The position numbers were made by a program, and so were the translations under genes. DNA of 7,120 nucleotides from JABWBR01 sp036741235 (GTDB lineage Bacteria; Bacteroidota; Bacteroidia; Chitinophagales; Saprospiraceae): positions 1 to 7,120 of the forward strand of contig DAINSQ010000213.1 in assembly GCA_036741235.1 (NCBI GenBank), read 5' to 3'. How positions within the stretch are numbered: position 1 is the stretch's first letter; each line of letters begins with the position of its first letter. The notes beneath the pieces are model-generated. The model was not told where the DNA came from. It was given only the letters and a program-made list of their open reading frames with translations, and did no database searches. Shown here piece by piece: positions 1-7,120 of this stretch.

Positions 1-18
1 TGCTAATAATTAAATAAT

Positions 19-118
19 CAGCACATCAGCACATTAACTAATCAGCACATTAACTAACCAGCACATTAACTAATCAGCACATTAACTAATCAGCACATTA
101 ACTAACCAGCACATTAAC
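19..118. repeat. 16-bp tandem repeat array (CAGCACATTAACTAAY)
   Basis: Five full 16-bp units run head to tail from 27 to 106 (27-42, 43-58, 59-74, 75-90, 91-106), followed by a 12-bp partial unit at 107-118 and preceded by an 8-bp partial at 19-26. The last base of the unit alternates T, C, T, T, C; otherwise the copies are identical. The array ends about 20 bp before the lipoprotein start codon, so it occupies the whole presumed promoter/leader region. There are no unique spacers, so it is not a CRISPR. Near-identity of copies suggests recent slippage or unequal recombination (inference). No TAnnTTTG promoter element was found between the array and the gene. Confidence 0.95.
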
Positions 119-138
119 ATATTTAAACCTGAATCATT

Positions 139-444
139 ATGAAGAAAATCCTTGTAAGTACCATGATTTGCCTGGCGCTCGGCGCCTTTGCGCTGACATC
201 CTGCGGCGGCGGTCACCAACACGAACATTCCAATGACCAGCAAAACACAGGTCAAACCCAGCACTCTGCAAATACGGGCCCCGAGTATACTTCGGCCTAT
301 ATTTGCCCTATGCACTGCGAAGGCAGTGGCAGTGACAAACCCGGCACATGCCCTGTTTGCGGCATGGATTATGTGGCACTCAATGACCACACCAAAGACG
401 GCCACTCGCACGACGACCACTCTCACGAGGGGCATTCGCATTAG
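139..444 (+). CDS. Small lipoprotein with heavy-metal-binding domain and His-rich tail
   Basis: A 101-residue envelope protein predicted to bind soft or transition metal ions. Residues 1-21 form a lipoprotein signal peptide (KK, hydrophobic core, lipobox LTSC), with C22 the lipidated cysteine. A His-rich stretch follows (H26, H28, H30). Residues 54-79 match the short heavy-metal-binding domain found at the N-terminus of Cu/Ag efflux adaptors and P-type ATPases (YxCPMH...KPGxCPxCGM): C56, M58, H59, C71, C74 and M76 are the likely ligands. An extra Cys, C60, sits where many relatives have Pro. The last 13 residues alternate His with S/D/E/G (H89, H91, H94, H96, H99, H101). The protein is only signal, spacer, domain and tail, with no efflux adaptor or ATPase attached, so metal storage, chaperoning or sequestration is the likely role (inference). 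No ribosome-binding site is visible, as is usual in Bacteroidota. Its downstream neighbour is convergent, so it is probably monocistronic. Confidence 0.88.
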   Translation: MKKILVSTMICLALGAFALTSCGGGHQHEHSNDQQNTGQTQHSANTGPEYTSAYICPMHCEGSGSDKPGTCPVCGMDYVALNDHTKDGHSHDDHSHEGHSH

Positions 445-470
445 AAGTACCGGGCGACTTGGCGAGGGAG

Positions 471-495
471 TGAGGGGGCGACTTTCTCTCCCTCA
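471..495. terminator. Candidate hairpin between convergent genes
   Basis: In the 55-bp space between two converging genes, 471-478 can pair with 488-495 (seven Watson-Crick pairs plus one G-T) around a 9-base loop. An alternative 7-bp pairing joins 464-470 to 488-494. No T-run follows on either strand, so a classical intrinsic terminator is not proven. A 9-bp direct repeat GGGCGACTT also lies at 452-460 and 476-484. Confidence 0.35.
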
Positions 496-499
496 AACT

Positions 500-1387
500 T
501 CACTTCCGTTTAACCTTTTTCGCCTTCTGCCTATAAACGGGCGTGCGCTCCGATGCGATAAGCAAAGTCCGATCGTCAATAAAATCAATGGTCTCAAACT
601 GGCTGGGCACGGGGCCTTTGTGAATGTTTTTGCGCTGTAATTTTCCTTTCAAATAGCGGTTGTCTGAATATTCGCTCAAATACCATATCGTAGTACGGGT
701 AATAGGCAAAAAGCCGAATTGTAAGCGAAAATAATAAGATAGCAGGGCTACTGTTTTGCCGTCGGGACTGATCGCTGCGCCTGTTACAACTCTTTTTTTG
801 AGTGAAATACTATCGCGCAACAACGCCGTGTATGTCCCCGGCGCCGCCGGCAACACATAGTGTTTGGCGTAATAATTGCCTTTTACCAGCCGGTTTTTGG
901 TAAATAAATGCAAGCTGTCGCCATGCCAGAAAAAAGCCTCCACATCAAAATTGGCATTGGCGGGCGGCGGCGGAAATTCGGACTGGTCGGGGTAATTCAA
1001 CAGGATGCTGTCCAAATTGCCGCTAGCCGAATGGTAGCGATAGATGCGCAGGTCGCGGCGTATATTGAGGTTATTGCCAAAGTCGCCGATGTATAAATTA
1101 CCGGCCAGGTCGGCGGTGAGATCTTCCCAGTCTTCATTTGTTGCGCCTGGTATCATGACCTCCTTTCGCAATTTTCCCCGGCCATCGGTGAGCATAAGCC
1201 GGGGAGCGTCGCCGCCATCGTTGAGCCACCACAGGCTATCGGGGCCGGCGTAATACAAACCCGATACTTCCCGCAGTTCATCAGGCAACACAAACCGCCT
1301 TCGCAGAACTTCCTGGCTCTGAAGCGACTGGACGATAAATAGCGTTACTGCTAATACAATAATTTCGCGTGGCGCGCAAATTCTCAT
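500..1387 (-). CDS. Secreted beta-propeller-like protein of unknown function
   Basis: A 295-residue protein read from an ATG at 1387. A longer reading from a TTG at 1402 is possible, but that codon lies inside the best promoter element, so the ATG is preferred. Residues 1-24 look like a signal peptide (hydrophobic stretch I9-V19, ending LQS before QE). The mature part is rich in short beta-strand and turn motifs typical of NHL/SMP-30-like propellers: E40-VSGLYY, WWLNDGGD at 53-60, and a strongly patterned NEDWEDL...GNLYIGDFGNN at 84-106, then EAFFW and GAAISPDGKTVALLSY further on. The DWEDL/GDFGNN signature is one I associate with conserved, uncharacterised Bacteroidota secreted proteins; no catalytic residue can be assigned. 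The C-terminus is a short basic tail (KAKKVKRK). No T9SS C-terminal domain is seen. It is divergent from the START-domain gene. Fold confidence is moderate; function is unknown. Confidence 0.82.
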   Translation of the reverse strand: MRICAPREIIVLAVTLFIVQSLQSQEVLRRRFVLPDELREVSGLYYAGPDSLWWLNDGGDAPRLMLTDGRGKLRKEVMIPGATNEDWEDLTADLAGNLYIGDFGNNLNIRRDLRIYRYHSASGNLDSILLNYPDQSEFPPPPANANFDVEAFFWHGDSLHLFTKNRLVKGNYYAKHYVLPAAPGTYTALLRDSISLKKRVVTGAAISPDGKTVALLSYYFRLQFGFLPITRTTIWYLSEYSDNRYLKGKLQRKNIHKGPVPSQFETIDFIDDRTLLIASERTPVYRQKAKKVKRK

Positions 1388-1399
1388 GTCTTTTTCAAT

Positions 1400-1407
1400 C
1401 AAAAATA
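1400..1407 (-). promoter_or_regulatory. Putative Bacteroidota -7 promoter element
   Basis: On the minus strand this reads TATTTTTG, a match to the Bacteroidota sigma-ABfr consensus TAnnTTTG. A TTG that could serve as the -33 element lies at 1425-1427 (minus strand), 17 bases upstream; this is slightly shorter than the usual spacing. It would drive the beta-propeller gene, leave a very short leader, and argue against the TTG start at 1402. Confidence 0.4.
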
Positions 1408-1409
1408 CG

Positions 1410-1430
1410 GTATTGTGTGTTATACAATAC
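1410..1430. promoter_or_regulatory. Inverted repeat in divergent promoter region (candidate operator)
   Basis: A perfect 7-bp inverted repeat, GTATTGT (1410-1416) and ACAATAC (1424-1430), is separated by 7 bases and centred in the 56-bp space between two divergent genes. The right arm overlaps the candidate -33 TTG of the minus-strand promoter. Size and position fit a dimeric regulator site controlling one or both genes, but no regulator gene is in the window, and a repeat of this size can occur by chance in AT-rich DNA. Confidence 0.35.
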
Positions 1431-1443
1431 GCAAAATGTCAAT

Positions 1444-2103
1444 ATGAATCACCTGACCATTTTTATCAAGACACTGTTGATTTCGCTAATCGCCTCATCG
1501 GCATTACAGGCGCAAGATCACGAGTGGAAACTAAAAAAGGAATCCAAAGAACTCAAAGTATACTACCGCAAAGCGATTGACTCTAAAATCAACGAGCTCA
1601 AACTGGAAACGATTTTTCACGCGCCGATAGCCGCCGTTGTAGCCGCTATTCGCGATGTGCCTACGCAGCCTTATTGGGTGTATCACTGCATCGAAGCCGA
1701 AAAACTGAAGCAAGTGTCTGAAACCGAAAACTATGTCTACGCCAAAATAGACTTCCCCTGGCCTATGTCAGACCGCGATTATGTGGTCAACTCTAAAGTC
1801 TGGCAGGACACTGTAACCAAAGAAGTGGTTTTGCGGCTAAGCGCCCGCCCAAACTATATTCCAGAAAAAAGCGATCTTGTGCGCATTCCGGTGATGGAGG
1901 CCGTTTGGAAATTCAAAGACCTGGGCAACGGCCAAACCAGGGTGGTCAACCACCTCAAGTCAGACCCCGGCGGCGCCATGCCCCCCTGGATGGTCAACCT
2001 GGCAATAGACCAGGGCCCCACCAGATCAATGCACAACCTCAAGGAATTGGTGAAAAAAGAGAAGTACCAAAAGGCCAATTTGGGTTTTTTGAAAAAAAGG
2101 TAA
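1444..2103 (+). CDS. Secreted START-domain (SRPBCC fold) lipid-binding protein
   Basis: A 219-residue protein with residues 1-23 as signal peptide (hydrophobic core, SSALQA then Q24). The rest matches a bacterial START (StAR-related lipid transfer) domain: the early W-KLKKESKELKVYYRKA strand region, the APIAAVVAAIRD helix, the hallmark WPMSDRDYV at 106-114, and the C-terminal helix MPPWMVNLAIDQGPTRSMHNLKELVK beginning at M179. START domains bind hydrophobic ligands in a deep cavity; here the ligand is unknown and the place of action is the periplasm or outside. The reading frame extends upstream to a GTG at 1369, but that would overlap the divergent gene and bury the signal peptide, so the ATG at 1444 is chosen. 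The C-terminus (GFLKKR) is encoded by T and A homopolymer runs lying inside the 55-bp segment duplicated across the assembly gap, so its last residues depend on correct assembly. If the gap is an artefact, ubiD starts only about 84 bp downstream and could be co-transcribed. Confidence 0.85.
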   Translation: MNHLTIFIKTLLISLIASSALQAQDHEWKLKKESKELKVYYRKAIDSKINELKLETIFHAPIAAVVAAIRDVPTQPYWVYHCIEAEKLKQVSETENYVYAKIDFPWPMSDRDYVVNSKVWQDTVTKEVVLRLSARPNYIPEKSDLVRIPVMEAVWKFKDLGNGQTRVVNHLKSDPGGAMPPWMVNLAIDQGPTRSMHNLKELVKKEKYQKANLGFLKKR

Positions 2104-2105
2104 AA

Positions 2106-2135
2106 GGGTGATGAAGGGTGATGAAGGGTGATGAA
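2106..2135 (+). repeat. Decamer array, three GGGTGATGAA units
   Basis: Three perfect 10-bp units begin two bases after the START-gene stop codon and run into the N block. Because 10 is not a multiple of 3 and each unit carries TGA, the array places stops in all three sense frames. Its complement has no stops and yields a spurious antisense open frame. Confidence 0.95.
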
Positions 2136-2235
2136 NNNNNNNNNNNNNNNNNNNNNNNNNNNNNNNNNNNNNNNNNNNNNNNNNNNNNNNNNNNNNNNNN
2201 NNNNNNNNNNNNNNNNNNNNNNNNNNNNNNNNNNN
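2136..2235. other. Assembly gap, exactly 100 N
   Basis: A block of exactly 100 unknown bases, a typical placeholder for a gap of unestimated size. The 55 bases before it (2081-2135) are identical to the 55 bases after it (2236-2290), as expected if two contig ends share one k-mer and were joined without merging. The true sequence may contain neither the N block nor the second copy. Confidence 0.97.
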
Positions 2236-2290
2236 TGGGTTTTTTGAAAAAAAGGTAAAAGGGTGATGAAGGGTGATGAAGGGTGATGAA
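2236..2290 (+). repeat. Second copy of the 55-bp gap flank, with three decamers
   Basis: Base-for-base repeat of 2081-2135: the last codons of the START gene, its TAA stop, and three GGGTGATGAA units (2261-2290). It is probably an assembly duplicate, not a biological one. Alternatively it marks a real longer repeat that the assembler could not cross. Confidence 0.9.
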
Positions 2291-2300
2291 AGGTTAAATT

Positions 2301-2340
2301 GCCCTCATAACCCCTCATAACCCCTCATCAACCCTCATAA
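2301..2340 (-). repeat. Inverted decamer array, four units, just before ubiD
   Basis: Four 10-bp units of form NCCCTCATMA end two bases before the ubiD ATG. On the minus strand they rotate to GGGTTATGAG-type units, differing from the 2106-2135 units mainly at positions 5 and 10, so they belong to the same GGGKKATGAR family in opposite orientation. With the sense array they could form an imperfect hairpin (2281-2289 with 2305-2313, one mismatch). They occupy the ubiD leader, where no Shine-Dalgarno sequence is seen. Confidence 0.85.
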
Positions 2341-2342
2341 AC

Positions 2343-4160
2343 ATGACATACTCCAGCCTGCAATCCGCCGTACTCGACCTGGAGCGCCACGGGCATCTGG
2401 TGCGAATCAAAACAGAAGTCGACCCCTATCTCGAAATGGCCGAGATACACCGCCGTGTATATGATGCGGGCGGACCGGCGCTGCTTTTCGAAAAAGTCAA
2501 AGGCAGTCCCTTCCGTGCAGTTTCCAATATATACGGCACCTTTGAGCGCACCGACTTCCTGTTCAGACATACGATTCAGCAGGTGCAGCGCGTCATAGAA
2601 CTCAAAGCAGACCCCGCCAACCTGCTCAAAAAACCGCTGCGGTATGTCGGCGCGCCGCTGACAGCGCTCACCGCCCTGCCTATGCATCAGCGCTGGGGCG
2701 CCCCTGTTTTATACGGAGAAACTACTATCGACCAGTTGCCGCAGATCGTATCGTGGCCCGACGACGGCGGCGCGTTCGTTACCTTACCCCAGGTCTTTAC
2801 CTTGCCGCCGGGTAGCAGGCAAATCATGCAGAGCAATATCGGCATGTACCGCATACAATTGTCGGGCAACGACTATGTCATGAACCGTGAAATTGGGCTT
2901 CACTACCAATTGCACCGCGGTATCGGCGTACACCACACCCAATACAACGAAAGTGAAGAGGCCTTCCGCTGTGCGATTTTTGTAGGCGGGCCGCCCTCGC
3001 ATGCTTTCGCAGCCATCATGCCGCTGCCGGAAGGGCTTTCCGAGCTTACTTTCGCCGGTTTGCTGGGCGGCAGGCGCTTCCGTTATCTGTGGCGCGACGG
3101 CTACGTGCTTTCTGCCGACGCCGATTTTGTCATTACAGGTACCATTCGCAAAAACGAAAAAAAACAGGAAGGCCCCTTCGGCGACCACCTGGGATACTAC
3201 AGCCTGCGCCACGATTTTCCGGTTATGGACGTCCACAAGGTTTACCACCGCAAGGACGCTATTTGGCATTTCACCGTAGTAGGCCGCCCGCCACAGGAAG
3301 ACTCGAGCTTCGGCCACCTCATCCATCAATTGGTCAAAAAACTCACTACACAGGAATTTCCCGGCGTCAAGGAGATCCACGCCGTCGATGCCGCCGGCGT
3401 ACACCCGTTGCTGCTGGCCATCGGCAGCGAGCGCTATATGCCTTTCCGCGACAACAAACCCGAGGAAATCCTCACCCAGGCCAACCGGATTTTGGGCAGC
3501 GGCCAAACTTCGCTGGCCAAGTTCTTGTTTATTGCCGCCTCCAACGATAATCCCCAGCTTACTACGCGCGATATGCCGGCGTTTTTCCAACACGTTTTGG
3601 AACGGGTTGACTGGACGCGCGACCTCCATTTTTATACCAAAACGACTATTGATACGCTCGACTACTCGGGGACAGGCTGGAATGCGGGTTCTAAAGTAGT
3701 TATTGCCGCCTGCGGCCCAAAGCTGCGCGAATTGGCTAATGCGTTGCCCGATCGATTTGACCTCCCGGCCGGTTTTGACAAACCCCGCTTTGCGCTGCCC
3801 GGTATCCTGGCGGTTCAGGCCGGCGCTTATCGCGAAAATGATGTCCAAGCCCTTGCCGACCACTTGAAAAGCTATGACCTGGCCAATATCCCGATGATCG
3901 TGGTGGTAGACGACAGCGAATTTACTGCGGCTACCCTCAATAATTTTCTCTGGGTTACTTTCACTCGCGCCAATCCCTCGCACGATATGTATGGTGTGGA
4001 TAGTTTTGTAGAACACAAACACTGGGGCTGCCGGGGGCCGGTGATCATCGATGCGCGGGTAAAACCGCACCACGCGCCGCCGCTGATCCCCGATGCCAAA
4101 GTGGCACAACGCGTAGATCGATTGTTTGAAAAAGGAGGTGAACTATATGGGCTGGGGTAA
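2343..4160 (+). CDS. ubiD: UbiD-family prenylated-FMN-dependent decarboxylase (long form)
   Basis: A 605-residue cytoplasmic enzyme of the UbiD family, which uses prenylated FMN (made by UbiX) to remove or add CO2 on aromatic or unsaturated acids. Visible motifs: NIGMYRIQ at 165-172, with R170 matching the conserved Arg of the E-R-E/D triad and N165 a likely metal/prFMN ligand; ELTFAGLLGG with E234, likely another cofactor ligand; and EGPFGD at 276-281, where E276 and D281 complete the triad. Asp at the proton-donor position is, as I recall, also found in true UbiD proteins, so it is not a defect. A second conserved block is EHKHWGCRG at 557-565. The protein is roughly 100 residues longer than E. 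coli UbiD, as seen in Bacteroidota-type members. The substrate cannot be read from sequence; a menaquinone-pathway decarboxylase is the likeliest role, aromatic-acid decarboxylation the alternative. No ubiX or other quinone gene is nearby. acs follows after 57 bp in the same direction. Confidence 0.9.
   Translation: MTYSSLQSAVLDLERHGHLVRIKTEVDPYLEMAEIHRRVYDAGGPALLFEKVKGSPFRAVSNIYGTFERTDFLFRHTIQQVQRVIELKADPANLLKKPLRYVGAPLTALTALPMHQRWGAPVLYGETTIDQLPQIVSWPDDGGAFVTLPQVFTLPPGSRQIMQSNIGMYRIQLSGNDYVMNREIGLHYQLHRGIGVHHTQYNESEEAFRCAIFVGGPPSHAFAAIMPLPEGLSELTFAGLLGGRRFRYLWRDGYVLSADADFVITGTIRKNEKKQEGPFGDHLGYYSLRHDFPVMDVHKVYHRKDAIWHFTVVGRPPQEDSSFGHLIHQLVKKLTTQEFPGVKEIHAVDAAGVHPLLLAIGSERYMPFRDNKPEEILTQANRILGSGQTSLAKFLFIAASNDNPQLTTRDMPAFFQHVLERVDWTRDLHFYTKTTIDTLDYSGTGWNAGSKVVIAACGPKLRELANALPDRFDLPAGFDKPRFALPGILAVQAGAYRENDVQALADHLKSYDLANIPMIVVVDDSEFTAATLNNFLWVTFTRANPSHDMYGVDSFVEHKHWGCRGPVIIDARVKPHHAPPLIPDAKVAQRVDRLFEKGGELYGLG
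4132..4149 (+). promoter_or_regulatory. Perfect Shine-Dalgarno-like sequence plus ATG inside ubiD 3' end
   Basis: AAGGAGGTGA (4132-4141) is a full match to the anti-Shine-Dalgarno complement and lies 8 bases before an ATG at 4147, measured from GGAGG. In the ubiD frame the same bases encode the KGGE near the C-terminus. The ATG opens a 75-codon frame (4147-4374) that runs into acs out of frame, with no recognisable protein. It is most likely coincidence, since the other genes here show no such site. Confidence 0.25.
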
Positions 4161-4217
4161 TTTCCGTTTTTCAAAGGAATACCCTAATTTTCCGCTTGAC
4201 AATAAACGGAATGCCCT

Positions 4218-6122
<1,905 letters not shown>

Positions 6123-6123
6123 T

Positions 6124-7056
6124 ATGGAATATCTACGCAAGCTTATCACCGACGGCCAGATAGTACAAGCCCTCGAAGAACTGGTCAAGATTGCGAACCG
6201 GCATAACTACGCCGAAAAAAACGACCTGAATCTGCTACTGTCTCAATATAACATACTCAAGCGCGAAAGCAACCTGGGGTTGGGCGAGCATAGCGGAGAG
6301 ATCGCACGCATCGCCCTGTCTACCTTGGAGTATATCGATAAGATGGAAGCCGCCTTCGGCGAGTTGGTTAAAACCGAAGATACAGCGCAGGATGCCGGCG
6401 CCCGCATGCTGGAACAGTTGAAGCAATTAACCGGCAAAGTGGATTTGCTGCTCAATATCATGGGGCAGTGGCGCAACCCCTTGTTTGAAAACTTCCGCCG
6501 CAGCCGCCTGTGGAACCTGCTCGACGGCCGGTCGCGAAACCACCTCATGGCCGCAGTAGCCCTCGAAAATAACGAAGCGCTCGACGATTTCGGCCCCGTA
6601 GCCACGGAATACGGCAAAGCGCTCGAAAACGAACTGTTGATCAAGCTTTTTCAGCCTTATCGCGATATGTTCCTCGCCCAATATCCCAAAATGGACCGCA
6701 ACCAATATATGCAACAAACCTACGGCAATTTCAAGCAAGTGCTTTTTGCTTTTTTATATAAAAATGAAAAGCTGACGCTCAACCAAATGGTGGGCATGTT
6801 ATACGAAGGCCTTTCTACCCTTAAGGATCAACCCGATAAACTATTTTCACCCAGGGCTTATTTTTACCAATTCTTCAGATTAAAAAACGTGCCCGCTTTT
6901 ATCAACGCCCTCGATCATTTACAAGATGTGAAATTGCTGAGGTCGGCCCGCAATTTTATCTATACCCGCCAGGAAATCGATGAATTCAAAGACTGGATTT
7001 TTGATGTACTGGCCAATATGCAGCCAAATTTGGTGATGAAGGGGGATGAGGGGTGA
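6124..7056 (+). CDS. EAD11-like domain protein with HEPN-like C-terminal half
   Basis: A 310-residue soluble protein, mostly helical, with no signal peptide or membrane segment. Residues 1-72 resemble effector-associated domain 11: LITDGQIVQALEELVKIA, then the NDLNLLLSQYNILKRE-NLGLG segment, then IARIALSTLEYID, the three-helix pattern with the SxYNxLKRExxxG core. EAD11 is an adaptor module by which components of bacterial conflict systems recruit effectors. A charged linker with coiled-coil character (about 73-112) follows. Residues 120-300 resemble HEPN/DUF4145-like helical domains: LWNLL, YGKALENEL at 163-171, LTLNQMVGML, and LRSARNFIYT with R276-N277. HEPN RNases of this kind usually have RNxxxH; the His position is T281 here, suggesting a non-catalytic binding role. 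Both domain calls are by eye, EAD11 being the stronger. The start is one base after the acs TAA (TAATATG), implying translational coupling. The last nine codons fall within a decamer repeat array, which also provides the stop. No partner effector is in the window. Confidence 0.85.
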   Translation: MEYLRKLITDGQIVQALEELVKIANRHNYAEKNDLNLLLSQYNILKRESNLGLGEHSGEIARIALSTLEYIDKMEAAFGELVKTEDTAQDAGARMLEQLKQLTGKVDLLLNIMGQWRNPLFENFRRSRLWNLLDGRSRNHLMAAVALENNEALDDFGPVATEYGKALENELLIKLFQPYRDMFLAQYPKMDRNQYMQQTYGNFKQVLFAFLYKNEKLTLNQMVGMLYEGLSTLKDQPDKLFSPRAYFYQFFRLKNVPAFINALDHLQDVKLLRSARNFIYTRQEIDEFKDWIFDVLANMQPNLVMKGDEG

Positions 7057-7120
7057 TGAGGGGGGATGAAGGGTTATGAAGGGTTATGAAGGGTTATGAA
7101 GGGTTATGAAGGGTTATGAA
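7031..7120 (+). repeat. Decamer array, nine units, running off the window end
   Basis: Nine consecutive 10-bp units: one TGGTGATGAA, then GGGGGATGAG, GGGTGATGAG, GGGGGATGAA, and five identical GGGTTATGAA units (7071-7120). Divergent units lie on the gene side and identical ones at the distal end, a pattern consistent with growth at the far end by slippage. The first units are translated as the C-terminus of the preceding protein, whose TGA stop is part of a unit. The array continues to the last base, so its full length is unknown. Confidence 0.95.

Noticed and set aside
19..118. CRISPR-like array
   Set aside because: Units are directly adjacent with no unique spacers, and no cas genes are present.
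82..441. Minus-strand open frame over the lipoprotein gene
   Set aside because: Antisense shadow of a well-supported lipoprotein with lipobox and metal motif; Val- and Ala-rich with no family resemblance.
1388..1402. TTG start for the beta-propeller gene
   Set aside because: The codon lies within the TAnnTTTG promoter match, and the ATG at 1387 gives a proper signal peptide.
1369..1443. Longer N-terminus of the START protein from a GTG
   Set aside because: It would overlap the divergent gene and place 25 residues in front of a clear signal peptide.
2081..2290. Insertion-sequence target duplication around the gap
   Set aside because: 55 bp is far longer than typical target duplications, and the match includes coding sequence and tandem repeats; a contig overlap explains it better.
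1854..2318. Minus-strand frame running through the N block with HHPSSP repeats
   Set aside because: It is open only because the complement of the decamer has no stops and because N bases cannot be read; not a gene.
2784..4109. 441-codon minus-strand open frame
   Set aside because: Lies entirely antisense to ubiD, whose plus-strand product shows all family motifs; the long frame follows from codon bias.

Overview
The window looks like a small piece, possibly a complete short scaffold, of a Bacteroidota genome, most likely a Saprospiria- or Chitinophagia-like metagenome bin. The reasons are the lack of Shine-Dalgarno sequences in front of most genes, signal peptides ending in QAQ/QSQ-type motifs, a Bacteroidota-style TAnnTTTG promoter element, and AT-rich or purine-rich tandem repeats in the intergenic spaces. 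Taxonomy is an inference; there is no marker gene here.

Layout. Positions 1-138 hold a 16-bp tandem array in front of a small metal-binding lipoprotein gene (139-444, +). A convergent secreted beta-propeller-like gene follows (500-1387, -). It shares a 56-bp divergent promoter region, with a 7-bp inverted repeat, with a secreted START-domain gene (1444-2103, +). Next comes a cluster of 10-bp repeats broken by a 100-N assembly gap (2136-2235) whose two flanks are identical over 55 bp; the gap is probably a scaffolding artefact. Then three genes run in the same direction: a long UbiD-type prenylated-FMN decarboxylase (2343-4160), acetyl-CoA synthetase acs (4218-6122), and a 310-aa protein (6124-7056) that starts one base after the acs stop. 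The window ends inside another array of the same decamer family (7031-7120).

How the genes may work together. ubiD and acs are ordinary metabolic genes (quinone or aromatic-acid decarboxylation; acetate activation). The protein coupled to acs is the unexpected part. Its N-terminus resembles effector-associated domain 11 (EAD11), an adaptor domain of bacterial conflict systems. Its C-terminal half resembles an all-helical HEPN/DUF4145-like domain in which the expected catalytic His appears to be replaced. No partner effector lies in the window, so a defence role is a hypothesis.

The main structural theme is the decamer GGGKKATGAR. It occurs in sense orientation directly after two genes and inverted directly before ubiD, and it coincides with both the assembly gap and the window end. 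No tRNA, rRNA, CRISPR array, transposase or integrase was found.
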